NCBI RefSeq assembly: GCF_003574625.1
Contig: NZ_QNUJ01000003.1
Coordinates: 310,001 to 374,000 of the forward strand
Origin: Shinella zoogloeoides
GTDB taxonomy: Bacteria; Pseudomonadota; Alphaproteobacteria; Rhizobiales; Rhizobiaceae
DNA: 64,000 bases
Direction: 5' to 3'
Part shown: positions 31,377-39,911 of the stretch, piece by piece
How the letters are laid out: every line of letters begins with the position of its first letter
Position numbering within the stretch: position 1 is the first letter of the stretch
Notes under the pieces: model-generated
The model's database searches: none
The model's input: only the letters and a program-made list of their open reading frames with translations
Told to the model about the DNA's origin: nothing
Program-made: the position numbers and the translations under genes

Positions 31377-33020
31377 TCAGATCCCTCCCCCGCCGTCCGG
31401 CCCGCCCGGTTCGGCAATCCCGGCGCGGCGGGCATTGATCACGGCGTCGATATAGGTGGCGGGCTGCTGCAGGTTGCGGACGGTCTCCTCCATGTAGCTC
31501 ATGGCGGGGCCGGCCTTGACGGTGAGCGCCAGCGTCAACGCGATCAGCAGCATGACCGGCGCCATCTCCATGACGAGCACGCGCGGCACGGTGCCTTCCA
31601 TCGATGCCCAGAAGGTGCGGATGCCGGCGCGGGTCATGGAGATCAGCGCGGCAAGGCCGGAAAGGATCAGCAGGCCGACGATCCACCACACCGAGGCGGG
31701 GATCGGCCCCTCCGCCGCGACATTGGTGCCGATCATGCCGGTCAGCATGGCAAACTTCGCCACGAAGCCGGACAGCGGCGGCAGGCCGGACAGGAGGATG
31801 CCGCAGGCGGCAAAGCAGATGCCGAGCACCGCGATGGTCCTCGGCATGGTGACGCCGACCTCGACCTCCTGATCCTCCTCGTCCGCATCGCCATAGGCTT
31901 CCATGGTGACGGCGAGAACCGAGGCGCCCGCGTCCTGGCCGCGCTCGACGAGCTCGATGAGCAGGAAGAAGGCGCCGATCGTCAGCGTCGAGCTGACCAT
32001 GTAGAACAGCGCGCCGGCCGTCACCACGCCGTTGTTGAGGCCGAGCACCGCCAGCAGCGTGCCGGAGGAGACGAGCACGGAATAGCTCGCCAGCCGCCCG
32101 AGCGCCTGCGAGGCGAGCACGCCGATGGTGCCGAACGCGATGGTCGCCATGCCGCCATAGAGCAGCACGTTGAGGCCGAGCCCGGCGGACGCCCCCTGCC
32201 CGAAGACGAGCAGCGACAGGCGCAGGATGACATAGATGCCGACCTTGCTCATGATGGCGAAGATGCCGGCGACCGGGGCCGTCGCGGCGCTGTAGGCGCC
32301 CGGCAGCCAGAAGTTCAGCGGCCACATGCCGGCCTTGATGAGGAAGACGACGCCGAGGATGGCGGCCCCCGCCTCCAGCAGCATGCGCCGCTCGCCCTCG
32401 ATTTCGCCGATGCGCACGGCAAGGTCCGCCATGTTGAGCGTTCCCGCCGAGCCGTAGATCGCGCTGACGCCGATGAGGAAGCAGAGCGCGGCGGCAAGGT
32501 TGACGGCGATATAGTGCATGCCCGCCTTGACGCGCATGGAGCCGGAGCCGTGCATCAGGAGGCCGTAGGATGCGGCGAGCATGACCTCGAAGAAGACGAA
32601 GAGGTTGAAGAGGTCGCCGGTCAGGAACGCACCGTTCAGCCCCATCAGCAGGAACTGGAACAGCGAGTGGAAATGCGCGCCCGCCGTGTGCCAGCGCGCA
32701 AGCGCATAGACGAGCGTCGGGATCGCCAGGATCGAGGCCAGTACGAGCATCAGGGCGGAAAGCCGGTCGGCGACGAGCACGATGCCGAAGGGCGCCGGCC
32801 AGTTGCCGAGGAGATAGACGCCCTCGAAACTGTCCGCGCCGCTGCCATTGCCCGCAAGCCGGAAGAGGCTGAAGGCGACGGCGGCGAGCGCAAGGCACGA
32901 GACGACGCTGATCATCGCCTTCACGACGCGCTCGCGCTCGTCGAAGAAGAGCAGGAGCGCGCCCGCGACGAGCGGGATGAGGATCGGCGCGATGATGAGG
33001 TGTTGCTGCCAGCCGCTCAT
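31377..33020 (-). CDS. phaD: Monovalent cation/H+ antiporter subunit D
   Basis: A 547-residue membrane subunit related to NADH dehydrogenase subunits NuoM/N, which carries protons or cations. About fourteen hydrophobic segments occur. The proton-path core is visible as VFLIKAGMWPLNFWLPGAYS and APVAGIFAIMSKVGIYVILR, plus the N-terminal LFNLFVFFEVMLAASYGLL with the conserved Glu. The start at 33020 overlaps the phaC stop by four bases. Confidence 0.94.
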   Translation of the reverse strand: MSGWQQHLIIAPILIPLVAGALLLFFDERERVVKAMISVVSCLALAAVAFSLFRLAGNGSGADSFEGVYLLGNWPAPFGIVLVADRLSALMLVLASILAIPTLVYALARWHTAGAHFHSLFQFLLMGLNGAFLTGDLFNLFVFFEVMLAASYGLLMHGSGSMRVKAGMHYIAVNLAAALCFLIGVSAIYGSAGTLNMADLAVRIGEIEGERRMLLEAGAAILGVVFLIKAGMWPLNFWLPGAYSAATAPVAGIFAIMSKVGIYVILRLSLLVFGQGASAGLGLNVLLYGGMATIAFGTIGVLASQALGRLASYSVLVSSGTLLAVLGLNNGVVTAGALFYMVSSTLTIGAFFLLIELVERGQDAGASVLAVTMEAYGDADEEDQEVEVGVTMPRTIAVLGICFAACGILLSGLPPLSGFVAKFAMLTGMIGTNVAAEGPIPASVWWIVGLLILSGLAALISMTRAGIRTFWASMEGTVPRVLVMEMAPVMLLIALTLALTVKAGPAMSYMEETVRNLQQPATYIDAVINARRAGIAEPGGPDGGGGI

Positions 33021-33355
33021 TTCGGCTGCTCCCTGCCGTCGACATGGTCCGTGCCGGTGAGGCCCCGGGCCGCGAGCAGCACGACGAGGAAGAGCGCCGT
33101 GGTGGCGAAGCCGATGACGATGGCGGTCAAAACGAGCGCATGCGGCACGGGATCCGTCATCGTCGAGATCGGCACGCCTTCTTCCAGCAGCGGCGCCGCA
33201 TTGGACTTCACGCCCCCGACGCCGAAGATGAAGAGATTGACCGCATAGGACAGCAGCGAGAGGCCGATGATGACCTGATAGGTGCGCGGGCGCAGGATGA
33301 GCCAGACGCCAGAGCCCGTCATGATGCCGATACCGAGGGAAAGGATGAGTTCCAT
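33017..33355 (-). CDS. phaC: Monovalent cation/H+ antiporter subunit C
   Basis: A 112-residue NuoK-like subunit with three hydrophobic segments: MELILSLGIGIMTGSGVWLI, VIIGLSLLSYAVNLFIFGVG and ALVLTAIVIGFATTALFLVV. The DPVPHALVLTAIVI motif is the MnhC/NuoK hallmark. It overlaps phaAB by one base (TGATG) and phaD by four. The symbol follows Sinorhizobium usage for this cation/proton antiporter and is unrelated to PHB synthase. Confidence 0.93.
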   Translation of the reverse strand: MELILSLGIGIMTGSGVWLILRPRTYQVIIGLSLLSYAVNLFIFGVGGVKSNAAPLLEEGVPISTMTDPVPHALVLTAIVIGFATTALFLVVLLAARGLTGTDHVDGREQPK

Positions 33356-36273
33356 CAGGCGTCCTCCGCCTTGGGGGCTTCGAGACTGCGGACCCGATGC
33401 GTTCGTATGGACTGGTGGGCGAGCGCGATGAGGATCAGCACCGTCGCGCCGACGACGAGGGAGAAGACGCCGAGATCGAACAGCAGGGCGCTGGCGGCCG
33501 GCACCTTGCCGATGAATGGCACCTCCATGTATTGCGAATGGGTGGTCAGGAACGGATAGCCGAAGAGCCAGGAGCCGAGCCCGGTCGCGGCGGCGATCAC
33601 CAGGCCGAAGCCCATCCAGCGCAGCGGCAGGATGCGCAGTCGGTCCTCTGCCCAGCGCACGCCGCCGGCGAGATATTGCAGGAGGAAGGCGATGGCCATC
33701 GTCACGCCGCCCGCGAAGCCGCCGCCCGGCAGGTCATGCCCGCGCAGGAAGAGGTAGATCGCGAAGGTGATGATGACCGGGAACATCCACTGCATGATCA
33801 CCGAAGGCACCAAAAGGTAGTCCCGCACCGTGTCGCCGGCCGAGCGCTCGGGGCGCTCGGCGTCGAAAGCCGCCTGGATGCGCTGCTGCTCGGGCTTTTC
33901 CACGCTGTCGGGCGCGGGACGGAAGCGGCGCAGCAGCGCGAAGACCGTCAGCGCCACGATGGCCAGCACCGCGATCTCACCCATCGTGTCGAAGCCGCGG
34001 AAGTCGACGAGGATGACGTTGACGACATTGCGTCCGCCGCCTTCCGTATAGGCCTTTTCGAGGAAATAGCTGGCGATCGCGTCGGGAACCGGCTGTTTCA
34101 TGATGGCATAGGAGAAGAGGAACATGCCGAAGCCGCAGGAAATGGCGAGCACGAAGTCGCGGAAGCGGCGGCTGCGCGCGGCGAGCGAGACGGCATTGTC
34201 GATCTTTTCCCAGCGCTTGGGCAGCCAGCGCAGGCCGAGCAGCAGGAGGACCGTCGTGACGATCTCCACGACGAGCTGGGTGATGGCAAGGTCGGGCGCC
34301 GAAAGCCACACGAAGGTGATGCAGGTGGTGATGCCCGCCCCGCCGAGAAGAACGAGCGCCGCGAGGCGATGATGCTTCGCCTGATAGGCCGCGCCGAGCG
34401 CGCAGAACGCGCCGATGCACCAGACCGCCGCGAAGATGGGGTCGGCATCGCCGAAGACCGGGGCTTTGGGCGAAAAGCCCGCCAGGTAGAGCGGAACGAC
34501 GCCGGCGAGCAGCCCGGCCGCGGCGACGAGGCGAAGCTGCGGCTGGAGGTTGCGCGTGCCCAGATGGCTTTCGAGGTAACGTGCCCACTTCCACGAGACC
34601 GTGACCAGCACGCGCTCGAAGATGCGCTGGCCGCCAAGGTGCCGGAAGAGCGGCGGGCCGTCGTCGCATCTGGCGAGATAATCCTTCAGCACCGCATAGA
34701 GCGCCGCGCCGCCGACCAGCGCGATCAGGCTCATGATGAGCGGCGTGTTGATGCCGTGCCAGATGGCGAGGCTGTATTCCGGCGTGCGATCGCCGAGGAC
34801 GGACACCACCGCGGAATGCAGGAAAGGCCCGATCGACAGGCTCGGGATGATGCCGACGACGAGGCAGGCGAGCACGAGGAACTCGATGGGGAAACGCATC
34901 CAGTGCGGCGGCTCGTGCGGCTTCGGCTTCGGCAGGTCCGTCGGCGCGGGGCCGAAGAAGACCGTGTGGATGAAGCGGAGCGAATAGGCGACGGAGAAGG
35001 CGCCGGCGAGCGTGGCGACATAGGGCAGGATGCGGTCGAGCACAGAATCGGCATGGGTCTCCACCGCCTCGGCGAAGAACATCTCCTTCGAGAGGAAGCC
35101 GTTGAGCAGCGGGACGCCCGCCATCGCCGCGCTCGCCACCATGGCGAGCGTCCCGGTGATCGGCAGGTATCTGAAGAGGCCGCTCAATCGTCGCATGTCG
35201 CGCGTTCCGGTCTCGTGGTCGATGATGCCCGCGGCCATGAAGAGCGAGGCCTTGAAGGTGGCGTGGTTCATCATGTGGAAGATCGCAGCGACCGCCGCGA
35301 CCGGGCTGCCGAGGCTGAGCAGCGTGGTGATGAGGCCGAGATGGCTGATCGTCGAATAGGCGAGCAGGCCCTTGAGGTCCTGCTGGAACATCGCGAAATA
35401 GGCGCCGAGAAGCAGCGTGCTGATGCCGGCGATGCCGACCAGCATGAACCATTCATAGGTGCCGGAAAGCGCGGGCCACAGCCGCACCAGCAGGAAGACG
35501 CCCGCCTTCACCATGGTTGCCGAGTGAAGATAGGCCGAGACAGGCGTCGGCGCGGCCATGGCGTTTGGCAGCCAGAAATGGAACGGCACCTGCGCGCTCT
35601 TGGTCAGCGCGCCGATCAGGATCAACAGCAGCGCGGTGAGATAGAGCGGGTGGGCCTTGATCTTGTCGCCCGCCGCCAGCACCGCGTCGAGATCGTAGCT
35701 CCCGACGATATGGCCGAGCACCAGCAGCCCGGCGAGCAGGCAGAAGCCGCCGATGCCGGTGATCGTCAGCGCCATGCGCGCGCCGTCGCGGGCTGCGGCG
35801 TTGTGGTGCCAGTAGCTGATCAGGAGGAAGGAGAAGATGCTCGTCAGTTCCCAGAACACCGAGAGCAGGATGATATTGCCCGACACGACGATGCCGAGCA
35901 TCGAGCCCATGAAGGCGAGGAGGAAGGAGAAGAAGCGCGGAACGGGGTCTTCTTCCGACATGTAGTAGCGCGCATAGAGCACGACCAGACAGCCGATGCC
36001 GGTGATGAGCATGGCGAAAAGCCAGGCGAAGCCGTCCATGCGCAGGGTGACGTTCAGGCCGAGCTGGGGAAGCCATTCGAGGTCGAGCCGCACCTTCCCG
36101 CCGTTGCGCACCGCGGGGTAGAGCATCGCGGTCATGACGAAGCCCGCAAGGGTCACGGCGCCCGACATGCGGGCCGCCAGCACGCGGGAATCCGTCCGCA
36201 GCAGAATGGTCGCGGCAAGGCTTCCCAGGAAGGGAAGGCAGACCAGCAGGACCAGTATGGTTTCACCTGTCAT
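33355..36273 (-). CDS. phaAB: Monovalent cation/H+ antiporter fused subunits A and B
   Basis: A 972-residue membrane protein. The first about 780 residues are the NuoL-like MrpA, with FWELTSIFSFLLISYWHHNA, KSAQVPFHFWLPNAMAAPTP (lysine of the proton path), HSATMVKAGVFLLVRLWPAL and SHLGLITTLLSLG. The rest is MrpB, with LVPSVIMQWMFPVIITFAIY, RGHDLPGGGFAGGVTMAIAF and LLFDLGVFSLVVGATVLILI. This A-B fusion is the group 2 Mrp arrangement. In Sinorhizobium the Pha1 system is a K+/H+ antiporter needed for alkali tolerance and root-nodule invasion. Ribosome binding site at 36273 is weak. Confidence 0.94.
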   Translation of the reverse strand: MTGETILVLLVCLPFLGSLAATILLRTDSRVLAARMSGAVTLAGFVMTAMLYPAVRNGGKVRLDLEWLPQLGLNVTLRMDGFAWLFAMLITGIGCLVVLYARYYMSEEDPVPRFFSFLLAFMGSMLGIVVSGNIILLSVFWELTSIFSFLLISYWHHNAAARDGARMALTITGIGGFCLLAGLLVLGHIVGSYDLDAVLAAGDKIKAHPLYLTALLLILIGALTKSAQVPFHFWLPNAMAAPTPVSAYLHSATMVKAGVFLLVRLWPALSGTYEWFMLVGIAGISTLLLGAYFAMFQQDLKGLLAYSTISHLGLITTLLSLGSPVAAVAAIFHMMNHATFKASLFMAAGIIDHETGTRDMRRLSGLFRYLPITGTLAMVASAAMAGVPLLNGFLSKEMFFAEAVETHADSVLDRILPYVATLAGAFSVAYSLRFIHTVFFGPAPTDLPKPKPHEPPHWMRFPIEFLVLACLVVGIIPSLSIGPFLHSAVVSVLGDRTPEYSLAIWHGINTPLIMSLIALVGGAALYAVLKDYLARCDDGPPLFRHLGGQRIFERVLVTVSWKWARYLESHLGTRNLQPQLRLVAAAGLLAGVVPLYLAGFSPKAPVFGDADPIFAAVWCIGAFCALGAAYQAKHHRLAALVLLGGAGITTCITFVWLSAPDLAITQLVVEIVTTVLLLLGLRWLPKRWEKIDNAVSLAARSRRFRDFVLAISCGFGMFLFSYAIMKQPVPDAIASYFLEKAYTEGGGRNVVNVILVDFRGFDTMGEIAVLAIVALTVFALLRRFRPAPDSVEKPEQQRIQAAFDAERPERSAGDTVRDYLLVPSVIMQWMFPVIITFAIYLFLRGHDLPGGGFAGGVTMAIAFLLQYLAGGVRWAEDRLRILPLRWMGFGLVIAAATGLGSWLFGYPFLTTHSQYMEVPFIGKVPAASALLFDLGVFSLVVGATVLILIALAHQSIRTHRVRSLEAPKAEDA

Positions 36274-36368
36274 CGTTTGATCGATCGCTTTCGAACGTCA
36301 GAGCTTCTCTCGGCCGCGGACCGGCCGCATCGGGAAGACCGCGCGATCGAGGGTCGATCTGGCGGCCG

Positions 36369-36752
36369 TCAGGCGAATTCCGTCGGAGGGGCACGAGCCC
36401 CTCGCGCTTCAAGACCGCCATTGCGCGGCCGGAACGGCGCAAGCACGGCTAGCACCGCACGAGGGCTGGCAAACCGGTGCGCCGTCTCCGCGGGAATGCA
36501 GGCGTGGTCGAGGCCGGCGCCGTCGAACGACACGATCTTGCCGGCGACCGCACGCTTGCGGCAGTCCTTTTCGACAGGAACGGATGACTGGCCCACAGTC
36601 TTCAGCGTGCCGGTGCGAAACAGTATCGAGGCGGCGCTGGCGGCAGGCGGAATCGAAAGGGCGGACACCAGCAGCAGAAGACAGGTTAGCGCGGTGCAGA
36701 GAAGGCGGAAAGCCCGACTGAATGGTCGATGCTGTTGCCCTGTTGCTGCCAA
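36369..36752 (-). CDS. Putative secreted protein, 127 residues, TTG start
   Basis: I do not recognise it. The start is TTG 36752 with GAGAGG seven bases upstream. A signal peptide is plausible: basic residues, then LLCTALTCLLLLVSALSIPP, cleaving after AASA. The mature part has two cysteines (KDCRKRAV and DHACIPAETA) that may form a disulfide. It ends 95 bases before phaAB on the same strand and might share its promoter. High-GC DNA gives long chance frames, so the case rests on the signal peptide and ribosome site. Confidence 0.5.
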   Translation of the reverse strand: MAATGQQHRPFSRAFRLLCTALTCLLLLVSALSIPPAASAASILFRTGTLKTVGQSSVPVEKDCRKRAVAGKIVSFDGAGLDHACIPAETAHRFASPRAVLAVLAPFRPRNGGLEARGARAPPTEFA

Positions 36753-37127
36753 ACGCCTTGCCTCTCGATATCGCCGTCCGTCTTGAAGATTCCTTCATCC
36801 GGACAATACGTTGGCGGGATTGACGCTGTCCACCCGAAAGCGTGAAACTTTTCCAAAATTGTGCCGATTTTCTGCGTCGGTTGGATGATTTTTCTCTCTG
36901 CGACACAATGGCCGGCCCGCGGCGCGGCCTTCGGCTTGAAGGCACGCCTCTTTGGGCGCATCCTGTTTTTGCGAATCGCATGAGGCAGACCTGCTCCGCA
37001 CGAGCTCTTCGCCCGGAGACATGGCGCGCCGAATATCCGGGCCTGCCGGACCATCCCGGCCGCCCGGCGAGTACCGTGCCGGGCTCCTGCCGGCGCGGCG
37101 TCAGTTCACTCTTGAAGGGGATCAGCG
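36753..37127. other. Intergenic region, no gene seen
   Basis: 375 bases between the divergent secreted-protein gene and the DUF2934 gene. It should hold promoters for both. I found no GGAAC-N17-GTT stress promoter, no clear -35/-10 pair and no strong terminator. A slightly AT-richer stretch (about 36838-36895) contrasts with very GC-rich DNA after 36910. Confidence 0.4.
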
Positions 37128-37439
37128 ATGACGGATGCGCGAAGGGAATGGATCAGCAAACGGGCTTACGCCATCTGGGAAGAGACCGGCCGGCCGCATG
37201 GACATGACGGGGAGCACTGGGCACAAGCCGTGCGCGAGCGCGAGGAATTCGAACGCCTGGCACCGGAGGCAAGGACCGCGACCGCGAAGAAACCGCTGAT
37301 CGAAATCTCGGCGAAGGCAAAGAAAACCGAGACCGCCAAGCCGAAAAAGAAGGCAGATTCCACCGCAGAAAAGCCGGCCTCCGCCAGGCAGGCAAAGGCA
37401 AAGGCGCTCAAGACGGCGGCGAACAGCAAGCCGATCTGA
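37128..37439 (+). CDS. DUF2934 domain protein with basic tail
   Basis: A 103-residue protein with AAGGGG seven bases before the start. The N-terminal DUF2934 motif is REWISKRAYAIWEETGRPHG followed by HDGEHWAQAVREREEFE. The C-terminal half is low-complexity Lys/Ala/Thr (KAKKTETAKPKKKADS and similar), likely disordered and able to bind nucleic acid or acidic surfaces. The family is common in rhizobia with no known function; many members are stress-induced. Confidence 0.85.
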   Translation: MTDARREWISKRAYAIWEETGRPHGHDGEHWAQAVREREEFERLAPEARTATAKKPLIEISAKAKKTETAKPKKKADSTAEKPASARQAKAKALKTAANSKPI

Positions 37440-37521
37440 ATCCGGCCGCGGCACTTGGCCTCTTGGAGCCGGGCGCAAAGCACTCTATCTGAGCGGCAAA
37501 ACGTTCTTTCACGAGGTGCCC

Positions 37522-37887
37522 GTGCGCTCGCTCTATATGGCCGCCGGCCTGCTGATGACGGTGCTCGGCATTATCGGCGCCTTCCTGCCGCTGTTGCCGA
37601 CGACACCCTTCCTGCTGGTCGCCGTCTGGTGCTTCTCACGTTCCTCGCCGCGCCTCGAGCAATGGCTGCTCGACCACCCCACGCTCGGCCCGCCTTTGAC
37701 GAACTGGCGGCGGGAGGGCGCGATCGCGGGCCGCGCCAAGGCCATTGCCATCTGTCTCATCGTCGCAAGCTACGGCTTCTTCTGGTATCGCACGGACCCC
37801 TCGCCCGTGCTCGCGGTCAGCGTCGGGCTCATCCTCTCGGCAAGCGCGCTCTTCATTCTCACCCGTCCCCTTCCGAAGAAGGGCTGA
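37522..37887 (+). CDS. DUF454 (YbaN-like) inner-membrane protein
   Basis: A 121-residue membrane protein. I take GTG 37522, which has GAGG five bases upstream, over the in-frame GTG at 37516. The DUF454 core is AAGLLMTVLGIIGAFLPLLP, then TTPFLLVAVWCFSRSSPRLE and DHPTLGPPLTNWRREGAI. Three to four hydrophobic segments. The photolyase gene follows after four bases, so the two are probably cotranscribed. Function unknown. Confidence 0.85.
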   Translation: MRSLYMAAGLLMTVLGIIGAFLPLLPTTPFLLVAVWCFSRSSPRLEQWLLDHPTLGPPLTNWRREGAIAGRAKAIAICLIVASYGFFWYRTDPSPVLAVSVGLILSASALFILTRPLPKKG

Positions 37888-37891
37888 GGGC

Positions 37892-39334
37892 ATGACGGGG
37901 AAGGACGACGCGCCCGTCATCGTCTGGTTCCGCAAGGACCTGCGCGCCGATGACAATGCCGCCCTCTCGGCCGCGGCCGAAACGGGCCGTCCCGTGATCG
38001 CGCTCTATATCCGCGAGCCTGCGGAACTTGGGACGGGGCCGCTCGGTGCGGCGCAGGCCTGGTGGCTTCACCATGCGCTGGCCTCCCTTGCCGCGACGCT
38101 GGAGGAGCTCGGTTCACCACTCGTCCTTCGCAGCGGCGATGCACATGCGGTGCTCGACCACGTCATCGAAGAGACGGGGGCGGACACTGTCCACTGGAAC
38201 CGCCGGCACGATCCGGCGGGCATCGCCGTGGATACGCCCATCAAGGCGGCCCTGAAGGCGCGCGGCCTTGCCGTCAGGAGCTTTGCGGGCCAGTTGCTGC
38301 ACGATCCGACGCGCCTCATGACGGGCGAGAAGAAGCCGTACCGCGTCTACCCCCCCTTCTGGAAGGCGCTGGAGCGCGAGGGCGAGCCGCACGAGCCCGT
38401 CGACGCACCGGAAAGGCTCCACGCTCCGAAGCGGCTCCCGCAATCCGAAGCCCTGGACGACTGGGCGCTACTGCCCGCAAAGCCGGACTGGGCCGCCGCC
38501 TTCGGCGAGGTCTGGACGCCCGGCGAGAAGGCGGCGCGCAAGCGGCTCGACACTTTCGTCGACGGCCCGATCGAGGACTACAAGACCGACCGGGACCGCC
38601 CCGCCATCGACGCGACATCCCTGCTATCGCCGCATCTCGCATCGGGCGAGATCTCCCCTGCCCGCATCTGGCACGCGACGCGCGGCCTCGGAGCGCCGCG
38701 GGATGATGTGATCCATTTCCGCAAGGAACTTGTCTGGCGGGAATTCTGCCACCACCTGCATTTCCATTTCCCGGCGCTGGCGGAAAGGAACTGGAACGAT
38801 CGCTTCGACGATTTTCCGTGGGAGGGGAGCGACAGGGACTTCGATCTCTGGACGAAGGGCATGACGGGCTATCCCATCGTCGACGCTGGCATGCGGCAGC
38901 TCTGGCGGCACGGCTGGATGCACAACCGCGTGCGCATGATCACCGCCTCCTTCCTCGTCAAGCATCTCATGATCGACTGGCGGCGCGGCGAGAAATGGTT
39001 CCGCGACACGCTGGTGGATGCCGATGCCGCATCGAATCCGGCGAACTGGCAATGGGTGGCGGGCTCCGGCGCGGACGCCTCGCCCTTCTTCCGCATCTTC
39101 AACCCGATCCTGCAGGGCGAGAAATTCGATCCGGACGGCACATATGTCCGCACCTTCGTGCCGGAGCTGCGGAAACTGGACTCCGCCTGGATTCACAAGC
39201 CCTTCGATGCGCCGGAAAGCGCGCTCGCCGAGGCGGGCGTGGAACTCGGAAGGACCTATCCGAAGCCCATCGTCGACCATGCAAGCGCGCGCCAGCGGGC
39301 ACTCGCCGCCTACAAGGCGCTGAAAAGCGATTGA
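37892..39334 (+). CDS. phrB: Deoxyribodipyrimidine photolyase, class I
   Basis: A 480-residue light-driven repair enzyme that splits UV-induced pyrimidine dimers. The true start is ATG 37892 (MTGKDDAPVIVWFRKDLRAD), just after GAGGG. The N-terminal antenna-binding alpha/beta domain spans about 8-130. The FAD domain has VWREFCHHLHFHFPALAERN, DLWTKGMTGYPIVDAGMRQL (Trp and FAD contacts), WMHNRVRMITASFLVKHLMI and NWQWVAGSGADASPFFRIFN. The C-terminus matches CPD photolyases rather than cryptochromes. It converges on phnN with one base between the stops. Confidence 0.95.
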   Translation: MTGKDDAPVIVWFRKDLRADDNAALSAAAETGRPVIALYIREPAELGTGPLGAAQAWWLHHALASLAATLEELGSPLVLRSGDAHAVLDHVIEETGADTVHWNRRHDPAGIAVDTPIKAALKARGLAVRSFAGQLLHDPTRLMTGEKKPYRVYPPFWKALEREGEPHEPVDAPERLHAPKRLPQSEALDDWALLPAKPDWAAAFGEVWTPGEKAARKRLDTFVDGPIEDYKTDRDRPAIDATSLLSPHLASGEISPARIWHATRGLGAPRDDVIHFRKELVWREFCHHLHFHFPALAERNWNDRFDDFPWEGSDRDFDLWTKGMTGYPIVDAGMRQLWRHGWMHNRVRMITASFLVKHLMIDWRRGEKWFRDTLVDADAASNPANWQWVAGSGADASPFFRIFNPILQGEKFDPDGTYVRTFVPELRKLDSAWIHKPFDAPESALAEAGVELGRTYPKPIVDHASARQRALAAYKALKSD

Positions 39335-39335
39335 C

Positions 39336-39911
39336 CTAATCGCGGTCGTCGAGCACCGACGCGATGAAGGAGACGAACGCCTCCCCCGCCGCCGCCAACG
39401 GCCCGCTATTGTCGATCACGACCGTATCGGCCGCCACCACGATCTCCGGCGCGACCCGTTCCAGCCGCCTCGCGACCGCTTCGGCGCTTTCCCGCCCGCG
39501 GGCGGCGAGCCTTGCGGCAAGAACGTCCGGCCGCGCCGTGATCAGCACGACCTTCAGGCGCGGATAGGCATCGGCAAAAGCCGGCAGCGCGGAGCGGCTG
39601 CCATTGGCGACCAGCGTCACGCCGCTTGCAAGCCGCGCATGCGTTTCGCCGGGAATGCCGTAGGAGAGGCCGTGCGCATCCCACGAGACCGCGAAGCCGC
39701 CCTCGGCCTCGAGGCGGCGGAAACTGTCGGCGTCGATGGCCTGATGCGCCTCGCCTCCGGCATCCGCCGGGCGGGTGATCGCCCGCCGCACGAAACCGAG
39801 GCGGGTCTCGCCGGCAAAATGGCGTGCGGCATAGGCCATGACGCTGTCCTTGCCGGCCCCGCTCGGGCCGACGACGACGACCATGGTGCCGGCTGCAGCC
39901 GTCACGCTCAT
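39336..39911 (-). CDS. phnN: Ribose 1,5-bisphosphate phosphokinase
   Basis: A 191-residue P-loop kinase that makes 5-phosphoribosyl 1-diphosphate (PRPP) from ribose 1,5-bisphosphate, the last step of phosphonate C-P lyase metabolism. The P-loop GPSGAGKDS is at 15-23, after TMVVVV. RRAITRPADAGGEAHQAID and FAVSWDAHGLSYGIP follow the guanylate-kinase-like pattern of PhnN. The start ATG 39911 overlaps the phnM stop. Gene order DUF1045-phnM-phnN is that of phn operons, but no C-P lyase genes are in the window. Confidence 0.92.
   Translation of the reverse strand: MSVTAAAGTMVVVVGPSGAGKDSVMAYAARHFAGETRLGFVRRAITRPADAGGEAHQAIDADSFRRLEAEGGFAVSWDAHGLSYGIPGETHARLASGVTLVANGSRSALPAFADAYPRLKVVLITARPDVLAARLAARGRESAEAVARRLERVAPEIVVAADTVVIDNSGPLAAAGEAFVSFIASVLDDRD

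Noticed and set aside
33397-36786. 1129-residue open frame on the plus strand
   Set aside because: It is antisense to phaAB, made of charged low-complexity residues typical of the complement of GC-rich membrane-protein genes, with no family match.
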